64,000 nucleotides of DNA from Takakia lepidozioides (lineage: Eukaryota > Streptophyta > Takakiopsida > Takakiales > Takakiaceae), in contig CM060732.1 in NCBI GenBank assembly GCA_030704615.1, forward strand, positions 50,513,053 to 50,577,052, read 5' to 3'. The notes under the pieces are model-generated. The model saw nothing but the letters and a program-made list of their open reading frames with translations. It was not told the origin of the DNA and did not search any database. The position numbers and the translations under genes are program-made. Below, in pieces: positions 1-8,908 of this stretch; the first letter of the stretch is position 1; each line of letters begins with the position of its first letter.

Positions 1-510
1 ATGTTAAATTAGTCTGGAAATGGAGAGAACAGTGGTACCATTTACACCAAACTGGCACTCTGAGAAAGTACGTAACTCAATATCAAAGTTTAATGCTTAG
101 TATAAAAGATATGACTCGATTAGACAGACTGATCTTCGTGTATTCATAGAACCCGCACAGAACCCGACAAACGGGGTGCCTACTTCATTAGACGACGCCA
201 TCAATATGGCTGACAGATTGGAAGGTTTTGAACAATATCCTACACGAGAGTTTACAAGAGACAATAATCTTAGAACAGGAGCAAACTTGAAAAACAAACT
301 AATGGCAAGAGAAATTATTCTAATTTTAAAAGGAATAACTTTAAAGAAACACATGGCCCTGTAAGACGGCTTTGGTAATTGAGAAAACCACACCCAAGGA
401 AGAGTTCAAGGGGCAAAAGGCTCACACCAGAATAGGAAAAGAGGTCCTGTTCCCTTGTGACAAATATGGGCATTGAATTATGACTGCCCAAACCCAAGAC
501 GTGAGAGAAA
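1..510 (+). pseudogene. Ty3-type gag remnant
   Basis: Plus-strand reading shows the typical gag pattern: a tryptophan-rich W-REQWYHLHQTG-like start, then a segment ending LDRLIFVYS that runs into a stop near 148. A second frame from 176 carries PTSLDDAINMADRLE, the helix that precedes the linker in plant Ty3 gag. Near 445-500 a CCHC zinc-knuckle relic is split by a frameshift: CDKYGH in one frame, YDCPNPR in the next. Not functional. Its orientation is opposite to the pol pieces that follow. Confidence 0.7.
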
Positions 511-524
511 ATTTAATAATGTTA

Positions 525-815
525 CAATATTATTATAGTATGATCTTTACAATTAATGGATATTTCATGATAATGAAGCCATTGCATTCCTAACACAATG
601 TCATGCCCCACTATTGGAGCCACTGCGAAATTAACATTTGTGATTAATGTACCCAACTTTATAGGTAGATCAACAGCCATTTCTTTGCACTGCTCTAACT
701 TTCCAGTGGCTAATCTTACCACCGTACCTCTTTTTGTAGGACTGGTGTGAGCACTAAGTTTTTTTTACAGCACGTTGGATATAAAAGAATGAGTAGATCA
801 TGTATCTATCAAGAA
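525..815 (-). pseudogene. Retropepsin (aspartic protease) remnant of Ty3 element
   Basis: The minus strand reads IDT, then a stop (TGA at 798-800), then STHSFIS, which is the retropepsin active-site DTGS-T-SFI region with the catalytic-loop glycine codon changed to a stop. About 15 codons on, a frame change leads into KRGTVVRLATG and finally the flap and C-terminal region GHDIVLGMQWL (D-I-[IL]-G-M-x-WL is the Ty3 family signature). It is inactive. In the minus direction it lies after the integrase, although protease normally comes before RT. Confidence 0.75.
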
Positions 816-1154
816 AACTACCTCCTCCCCTTTACAATATTCTTTTAATTGGATCAGATCCGTATCTCTTAGTTGCTCCATAGGCACTCCCAGCTCTTGA
901 GATCTTTCTCTTAATCTTTTTTGAAATCCTTCTGTTCCTATTCTTTGGTCTCTGGTACTTTCTTCTTCGAGACTTGTTTATCCGGACCAGATGTGGATAC
1001 AAGGTAGGTAAGTGCAAGGTTTGCAAGTTGTAATATTAGTGCCTTACTTTGTAGTTCTAGAGGAGTTAAGTTCCTCAAATCCATCTTTCTTCTCTTTCAC
1101 TACTCCACAACACCAACCATCCATGAACCCCCGGCTGATTCAACCCTTGTGGCA

Positions 1155-2283
1155 CTAATGGACATTGTTTCCCGTAGACCACTTGAAAGGTGATATGTCC
1201 ATTGTATAAGCAAACTCAGCCGTTGGCAAACAACTAGGCCAGTCCCTTTGGTACTGGATTGATACTAACGCTCTTATCAATTCCTCTAGCACTTGATTTA
1301 CTCTTTCAGTCTGCCCGTTAGTCTGTGGATGAAACGAAATACTCATATTTAACCCTACCCCAACAATTCTTTCCAAAATTTCCCAGTAAAACATGAGTCA
1401 CAATCAGATATTATATCGTTAGGCAACACATGTAACTTTAAAAATCTATGAAAATGATACCCATGTTCTTCTACTAACTTGCTATAAAGCAAAATGTCAT
1501 CTAAATACACTACTACAAATCGATCTAAGCAAGGACTTACAACGTTATTCATATGCATAAAAAAAGTAGCAGATGCATTCATAAGCCCAAAGGCATTACT
1601 AATATTCGTAAGATCCATACTGCGTTCTACAAACTGTTTTTCTATATCACTCTCATTGACTCTAATCTGGTGATATCCTGACCTTAAATCAATTTTAGAA
1701 AAGACTTTAGCCCAATGCAATTGGTTCATAATGTCATCTATTTTGGATAAAGGATATTTGTTATGAATTATTACTTTAAGCTCGATAGTCTATACACATC
1801 CGTTGGATCCATCCTTCTTAGTCACAAAAAGGATTGCCCGGAGTCATATGTGGATTTAGATGGTCCAATAACTCCCTTTTCAATTAGCTCTTCCAATTGT
1901 TTCTTTAATTCTTTTAATTCTGTAAAACTTAGGCGATACGGATTTTTGGCCATGGGACTACTCCTTGGCAACAACTCTATAGTATGCTCAATCCCTCTAG
2001 ATGGAGGCAATACACTAGGCAAGTCTTTAGGAAATAATTCTTTGAACTCTTCCAATAACTCTTTTGCCTCTACAGACATTTCCTTTTTAACTTCCCCGTT
2101 CTTTTGTTCTATCACCCAGATCATCCCACTCATAATAGGTTTTCTTGCGAATTTATGCAATTGCATGGCTGAAAGCAATATAACATGTTTATCTGCACTA
2201 GGTAATGTTTTTAATACATGGCTTTGCTGTTTCGCCACTTCCCTGGATGGTGCGGCCCCACATACACAGACCGATGCAGACAT
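1155..2283 (-). pseudogene. Ty3 reverse transcriptase-integrase remnant with internal deletion
   Basis: From 2283 leftwards the frame contains the linker before RT (ELFPKDLPSVLPP, then GIEHTIELLP and PYRLS, the usual H-x-I-x-L-x-P and PYR motifs). The next frame (1729-1355) carries KIDLRSGYHQIRV and the catalytic YLDDILLYS near 1480-1515. About 9 residues later, with no RT thumb, RNase H or zinc-binding integrase N-terminus, it jumps to LHVLPNDIISDCDSCFTGKFWKEL, the integrase core around its second aspartate. The frame at 1394-1155 then gives HPQTNGQTERVNQVLE with the catalytic glutamate. Roughly 1.2 kb normally present between these domains is missing, fused in frame. Confidence 0.85.
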
Positions 2284-2289
2284 GGCAGC

Positions 2290-4407
2290 GTGAAGGAAGT
2301 ATGTGAAGCAGGTGCGGAAGCATTAGGGGTTTGGGGGTGCCTACGTGCATACCAAGTACTGGGGCCCCTTAGCTTGACTGAGGAACTCAAAAAAAGTGAT
2401 GGTCATCTTACTAGTTTCACAACCCACATAAATCTCCAGTAAATCTTGTTTCTGATAAGGCACAATTAATAGTGGCACTATTGTGAGCTCAGTTTACATA
2501 TTTAGATCTCCGAGAAAGCAGAGAATTCTCCAGTGGACAACATTATTGGCTTTGAAAGCTAGTTTTGATGCTCAGTGCATACTATTCATAACAGGTTGAA
2601 ATTAGAAAACATCCCCTTTACACAAACATTTTCCATAGGCATTTCCTACGTGAATGGACTCAGGTCATGAAAACCTAGTTTGAACCAGTGCCATTTCTTC
2701 TTTCAAGGCTGCCTTCCACATTTCAATGTCAGGCCAGCCATTGCACATCAAGCATGATGGAGCATCTGTGAGACCCGGCCTATTCTTAGCTCAATTGTGT
2801 ACCATCTATCGACAAAGGCGTGCCTGAAGGTCTTGCTCACTCGGGATTGTGTTGCTGTTACATATGTACTTCTTGAGTAAAGTCAAATTCACCCATATGT
2901 TCTTGAGGAAATTAGTCTTGTGATGGGCATCAAGACTTCAATAGCTGGATTAGTAAAAGCCTCCCTTGTGGCACATACTCAATTTCGACACCCAGTGACC
3001 TCATGTGGCCATCACCTGCTCGGCTGTGAAGTCGCAGCTACAACTAGTGAATGACTGAGAGAGGTCCAATGTATTTTTTCATGTGCGCTGATCTCCATTT
3101 TCTGACCTCTATACTAAACCAACTTCACAAATGGTGAGCAATTTTCTCACCTACCAGGCAGTAGGATTCCCAGAAAGAAAGCATAGGTATTGTCACAAAG
3201 AAGTACTTCAATGTCATTAGTCGGATCCAAGCTTGCTAATTGTGTAGCTGCTGAGAATTTGGCAACTGAAGGCTGGGCTGTAGTAGGAACGCCCCCAACA
3301 TTGGACCTGCTGAGACTAATGACTCTTGGCTTGACATTGCTGGCCTGCCAAATGCAAAGAGCAATCTGGTTATCATTTACATTCTGTCCAAAGGTTGAAA
3401 ATCTTTGGCTTAGAAGACAACAAAACATCACCGAATAGATAAGGAACCCCACTTGAGCCACGATTTCTACTGTTGGACAACTGCAAAGATCTGATGTCAT
3501 TGCAGGATCATTCATAGTGGCAAGTCCTACCCTCAGCACCATCCATACTCCACTTCCTACCTTGCAAAGACTGAGCCGCTCTCCAGACAATCTGCTCTAG
3601 CAGGAAGCCATTCACCAATGACCAATCAAAGGGCTACCATCACACAAATGCTGGAACCCAGTAATTTTTTCCAAAACTACTTTGCAACCACAAAATTTCA
3701 ATATGTTCCATGTTTCTTTCACTCCTAAAAATCTCAAATGTCAAACTGAATTGGATCGTTTATCTTTAGGCAAGTATCCTGAGCAAAAACCTTCCATAAC
3801 ATTGTACCAGCAACTTGTTAGCAACAAGTCAATCTTGTCTCCAGTTAGAAACAAGCTCAGTGGACTCTTCTCCCATTCTCCTTGGCTCACTATTGTGCTT
3901 GCTAATGACAGGCAAGGGTGAGGAGGAAGGGGAAAAGCTTAAATCCTAGACAAAAGCCCTTTGCTGCACAAGACATGTCCGTCTATTTCGATTAAGGGGA
4001 TCCCTGGCCTACAATTCATCTAGAGCTAGAGAAATATGGAAGGCTGAAACTAATAATGGTTGCGGCCGCCATTCTGCTCTTTTAACCTGACCTCTTTTCG
4101 TCTTGCAATACCAGGGTGGGAGTTTCCCAACAACAAGCCATGCTCAAATGCACATTGAGAAATAAATACATTCCAATGCCCTAGCCTTCACTCTATGTAG
4201 AAGGTCACAAAATCCAGACCACATAAGAATCATGTGTCGAGAGAAAGATAGTGGTTTTGAGGAGGTACTATAAAAGGCAGAGTAATTGGAGCTTTTGGGA
4301 GGTAGATAATAGTATTATCAGAGAAGATGAACTCTAAATCAAATTGTAGACTTATATTATCTTCATGATCATTACAATAAGGAATAAGGATAATACTTCC
4401 CTACGAC

Positions 4408-4410
<3 letters not shown>
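2290..4410. other. No gene identified; unassigned open frames
   Basis: Overlapping open frames occupy 3147-3590 (minus) and 3190-3438 (plus), but neither translation shows a domain I recognise. Near 2690-2780 the minus strand reads DIEMWKAALKEEMALVQ, which resembles the start of Ty1/copia RT, but it stops at once. Probably old transposon debris. Confidence 0.4.

Positions 4411-4466
<56 letters not shown>
4411..4466 (+). repeat. (GA)28 microsatellite
   Basis: Uninterrupted GA dinucleotide run of 56 bp. Confidence 0.98.
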
Positions 4467-4469
<3 letters not shown>

Positions 4470-4717
4470 TTGTAAACAGTCAGACTGTCTAGGCATACAT
4501 AACTAGATAGTAGTTTTGTTACACAATGGGTATCTTTGGCCCTCAAGAAAACACTAACACCACAGAACATTCGCAAAGGATTCTGCAAGACTGCTGGAAT
4601 CTGGCCACTTAATCCCCGTGCTATGGATTCTAAGATGCAACCAAGTGAATATTTTCCACAAGATGAGCACCAACTAAACAGATGTGAAGCTTTGTAAATT
4701 GAGGAGGTGTTAGGGGA

Positions 4718-6022
4718 GGGGATTGCTAAAGCGTGAGCAGAAAATTCCGTGAGCAGATTTCTGCTCACGCTTCAGGATCTGCTCACCTATAACCATAGAC
4801 ACCTATTCGGCTTAGAGGACCTATTACTGCGGGTAGTGTCCAGTATAACATGCATACCAATTCATCGTTATGGATGAATGACGGATGAATGATGGATGAA
4901 TGGCCGATGAATGTCTGTTGGACGAATGGCACTGGATGAATGTAGTTTGTGGATGAATGGAAAATTAAAAAGCGTTTTTCAGTATTGGTTGCCGAATCCC
5001 CGGAGCTCCAGAGTGAACCTGTGCCAACTGAGGAGGGTTGTGGTTGTCCTTTTACTAGGTATCCTAAGTCGAGAGAGATGCTCACACCCAATTGCAAAGA
5101 AGGTGGAGAGGCCATTTGGTGCTTTAGTATAAATCGTTTGAAAACAGTCAATTCATTTCGACGAAGATTATCCACTGCTACTGGAGTCAATGTCCAAAAC
5201 GAAGGCACAACTGTCTATGAAGACACTAGCCCTGCTCTGTAGAAAATCATCTCTGTCGTAAAGCATAGGAGGGGGAGATGAGTTGAGACTAAATCGCCCG
5301 CTGCAGCCTCCGCATAACATGACCACTCAAAATCTGTTTGCAAGTTTTCCGAAAAAAAAAGCAAAACAAAAAAAAATCCGATTTGTTTTTTTTTTTTTTT
5401 TTCTTCCCGAATGCGCCACGTTAATCTGACACCTTAATCCTTTTTTTTTTTCTTTTTTTTTTCCCCCGAATGTGCTAGATTAAGATGTCAATGACACCTT
5501 AATCTGGCTGCTCTTCTGGTGTGCTATTTGGGGTGAATGACATCTACAATTTGCTTGGACTACATAACTTATGATTCGTTGTCATGTCCCAACAGGGCTG
5601 GGAATTAAGATGTCGTTGACGACACACCTTAATGTCTGCTTCTCTGCACAAAAAAGGTCCCCCCTATGATTTTTTCCAGGGGACATATTTGTTCTAGAGA
5701 GATATTCATGGATTCATTTGTCATGTGGTTACAGGGGTTGCGATTTAAGCTGTTGTTGACGACAGCTAATGCCTACTTCCCTGCGCCTGCTGATAGATGT
5801 TGTTGCAGTCATCCAACGATTTTTTTAATAATTTGTTTTTTAAAAATCCCGAATGTGCTCTTCTGGTGTGTTATTTGGGATGAATGACATGTACAAATTG
5901 CTCGGACTACATAACTTATGATTCGTTGTCATGTCCTTCTTCCTGGTGACCAGAAATCCATGCTGGGTAAACGCCAAGTCTTTTGCTTGCAAAGCAGGGG
6001 TTGGGTTCATTTGCAAGTTTTT

Positions 6023-6062
<40 letters not shown>

Positions 6063-6760
6063 ATTTTTATTTTTCTTTGGTTTCCCCCTCCCCCCCCCCC
6101 CCCCCCCCCAAACCGAAGGTGCCAGATTAAGGTGTCGTCAATGATCTTCTGGTGTGTTATTTGGGGTGAATGACATCTACAAATTTCTCGGACTACATAA
6201 CTTATGGTTCGTTGTCATGTCCCAACAGGGTTGGGAATTAAGATGTCATTGACGACACCTTAATGTCTGTTTCTCTGCACAAAAAAGATTCCCCCTATGG
6301 TTTTCTCCAGGGGACATATTTGTTCTGGGGAGATTCATTTGTCATGTGCTGACAGGGGCTGCGATTTAAGCTGTCGTTGATGATAGCTTAATGTCTGCTT
6401 CCCTGCGCATGCTGATCCCTGAGGATAGATGTTGTTGCAGTCATCCATGGTTCAATCATCTGGGCAGTTTTTCATCCGCCATTCATCCGCCATTCATCCA
6501 TTCCCTTTTATGTCCATCCCAAATACATTCATCCGTAAAATTTTCATTGCACATTCGTGCCACATTGTCGTCATGGAGACTGTTTGTCTCCTGTCCGATA
6601 GAGAGGAGATTGCGTCGTTGGAGTGGAGTTTGCGTCCACGGCAATAGGCCCACTTGTTCCCTCGGTTCTAGGGTCCGCATCTGTAATCTGCTTACGTTTT
6701 CAATCTGCTCATGCATAAAAGAATTTGCTCACGGGTTCTGCTCACGCCTTTGCTGCCCTC
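4718..6760. mobile_element. Non-autonomous Mutator-like element (about 2.04 kb, TIRs plus 9-bp TSD)
   Basis: The same 9 bp, GTTAGGGGA, stands immediately outside both ends (4709-4717 and 6761-6769). The ends are inverted repeats: the left 25 bp and the reverse complement of the right 25 bp match at 19 positions, with GCGTGAGCAGAA perfect. The similarity continues inwards as an architecture: several GTGAGCAGA iterons, then GGATGAATG iterons (4867-4960 on the left, in reverse at 6477-6535 on the right). A 9-bp duplication and G-initial TIRs fit MULE elements; a hAT element would give 8 bp. No transposase frame is present. An open frame at 4949-5242 is unassigned and could be captured host sequence. 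Confidence 0.75.
5515..6446 (+). repeat. About 300-bp direct repeats inside the MULE-like element
   Basis: Copy 1 (5515-5815) and copy 2 (6148-6446) align over their full length with scattered substitutions and a few small indels. A truncated copy of the first 74 bp lies at 5862-5935. Inside each copy, short palindromic phrases such as TTAAGATGTCGTTGACGACA recur. Between copies lie low-complexity tracts: a TA run (about 6026-6056) and a 20-base C run (6090-6109). Confidence 0.9.
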
Positions 6761-6769
6761 GTTAGGGGA

Positions 6770-8345
6770 TTGTAATATACCTAAGATGCAGCCAGATGCT
6801 TATCAATACTTTGTCGAGGTTGAGGGATGTGCATCCCTAGATGTGAGACATCTACACAAGACGAGGCCACAGACCTCAGGTCAATCTGAAAAGTTAATGG
6901 AGCCACATGAGTTGCAACGATAGTCAGCTAGCAGAGTCATCATATTCATCTGCAGGGCCCGTACAACTAGAAAACTTCAAAGTGATATTTGCAAAATAAC
7001 AATAAGCCTTAGACCCGACTTGTGATGAGTTCGGAATGGGATCCTTGCCAAGGTTTTCATAAATAGTAAACCCAACAACCCCTGAGCGCATGCAGAAAGA
7101 GCAACTCTAGTTAGCTCAAGGCACATACATACACCAATTTTTGACACTACCCGAGGCGCCCCATACAAGGATTCGGAGACACTCTTCAGAAGAGCCTCTA
7201 AATCGATTATAGCAAGTCAATATTGATGACTAGCGACTACTATGTGGCAGCATTAGAGCAAAATGCAAACCTGAAAGCTGCAACTACCAAAGAAAGAGAG
7301 TATCGAAAAGAAGACCAAGTAGCCAACAAGCCGAAGGGCTGCTGAGAATTTTGAGAAAGAAATAGTGAAGTGACAACGAGCGAAAGACAGAGATGCCCAA
7401 AAAAAATTGATGAAGCCTGGACAACTAAGAGCATCGCAGGAGGCACTCCATGCAGCAATCAAAGCAAATGTCGCAATATCGCCCACAACCTATTGAGCTC
7501 ATTTCTATGGCCTCATTCCAGCAATATGTCATCACAATATGAAGGTGGCTATGGAAAGCTGAAGGCACACCGCTTAGAATTGGACACCAGCAAATTTGAA
7601 ATGATTAAGCCTCATTTATAAAGGACAAGCACACTCAGCGCCTACCATCTGAACATTTGCCACAACTAGTTCTCGCAATGAAGCTGTAAGAGGCAGGATA
7701 GAGACGATCATCCACATGATGGGTGAAGCCAATGTATTGTTGTTACAACAATTGAGTACGTGGATACTTGCAACCTATGACATTCCTACAAATGCCATAA
7801 CCACGCCCGATTGCCTCTTGGATTCTGAGTTTGTTTGAATGATTCAATTTCGAGATCCTCAATAGCTCATTTGAGTTTGCTACAACACTACAGTTAAATT
7901 ACCTTGGAAACTAATTTCTCTTCTGAATAACATAATTCTCTTTTGCAGTTTCATGTTCTCCTTAACCTCTAACTGTTCGTCTTGGGTGCACAATATTCTT
8001 AGTGGCACATAATCACTTGATTTTAATCTCTTTTAACTCATACAGAAATTCAGGGCTTATGAAAGACCGTATTACTTAAGTTAAAAGAAGCTCAAAAGAT
8101 AGCCTAGCTGAGACATGTTGCCGATCAAGGGGAGGCTACTACCACCCTTGCCAAAATGCTCCTCAAGGTCAACAAACTGTCTCTTGAACTTGAGCAAACG
8201 ACAACTATGCTGGACCACTATGCTCTCAACAGCACGAACCTAAGCGCCATATGAATGTATTGGTCTGCCCAAGCTTACGCGTAATGCTGGGGGCCCATGG
8301 GATAGCGCGTATGAGGAGACCTACTCTGGCGCTCACCCGAATGCT
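6770..8345. other. No intact gene; possible gag-like coiled-coil fragment
   Basis: Near 7228-7330 the plus strand reads YYVAALEQNANLKAATTKE, a charged, heptad-like segment of the kind found in plant retroelement gag proteins, before frames break up. Elsewhere I see no domain, RNA or repeat I can support. Confidence 0.3.
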
Positions 8346-8348
8346 ACT

Positions 8349-8894
8349 GTGGACTGTGTAATCACTGGTGAGTGGGGAACCCAACTTCGCCCCCCCCCCC
8401 AAGCATCTTTTTCCAGCAAACCACACAGCTTTGGGCCAGTACCCAACCCAGCCCCACAACTACGTCAATACAAGCACAACAATGTCAGTAAGACTGTTGC
8501 TCGGATGGAAAGGTATGAACCCTACTCTGCTCGAACCAGGCTATCTGTCCATGTGTTTTGTGACACTACCTCTCATGGACTCGATGGATGCAACATCTTC
8601 AACAGGGGCCCTCTAATGGCCCCACCTTCATCTCTGCATGAGTATCACCAAGTCAGGCAGGGCAAGCTAGGCCCTAGTTTGACTGGACTTGTAGTTGGCT
8701 TGGCTATTAATAGAACGAAGACACTTCAGATGCATACAGATACTGCAGAATCCATGCAAGAATTAAGGGAAGCTGAAGAGGAGGGAAGTTCTACTACTCT
8801 ACCAGGCAGGAGTTGCAGGGGCAGAGATTACTGCGCTGAAGCTCTCAGTGGCAAAGATGAAGAAAGCAGACAGGGACAATATCGGGACGGATGA
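8349..8894 (+). CDS. Unrecognised 181-codon ORF, doubtful
   Basis: Open from an ATG at 8349 with no recognisable domain. The first third is proline- and serine-rich, the end acidic and glutamine-rich. A different frame from about 8767 to 9045 encodes a lysine- and aspartate-rich, coiled-coil-like stretch (LKLSVAKMKKADRDNIGTDD), and a third frame opens at 8909. Three overlapping open frames suggest a decayed gene read through frameshifts. The phrase M-RYEP recurs here and at about 9810 in the next ORF, so the two may derive from one duplicated unit. Confidence 0.25.
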   Translation: MDCVITGEWGTQLRPPPQASFSSKPHSFGPVPNPAPQLRQYKHNNVSKTVARMERYEPYSARTRLSVHVFCDTTSHGLDGCNIFNRGPLMAPPSSLHEYHQVRQGKLGPSLTGLVVGLAINRTKTLQMHTDTAESMQELREAEEEGSSTTLPGRSCRGRDYCAEALSGKDEESRQGQYRDG

Positions 8895-8908
8895 CACAGT
8901 GATGGAAA

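Larger units (their letters stand above)
1..2290. mobile_element. Scrambled Ty3/gypsy LTR-retrotransposon remnant
   Basis: All four gag-pol parts are recognisable, but not in the family order gag-PR-RT-RH-IN on one strand. Gag lies on the plus strand (1-510). On the minus strand the order is RT (2283 to about 1460), integrase (about 1460 to 1155), then a protease remnant (815-525) on the far side of the integrase. Every part carries stops or frameshifts. No LTRs were found inside the window; the element may continue beyond the left edge. The layout points to nested insertion, inversion or recombination between copies after insertion. Confidence 0.8.

Noticed and set aside
2690-2785. Possible Ty1/copia RT start on the minus strand
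   Set aside because: Only about 17 residues fit before a stop and no other copia motif is near.
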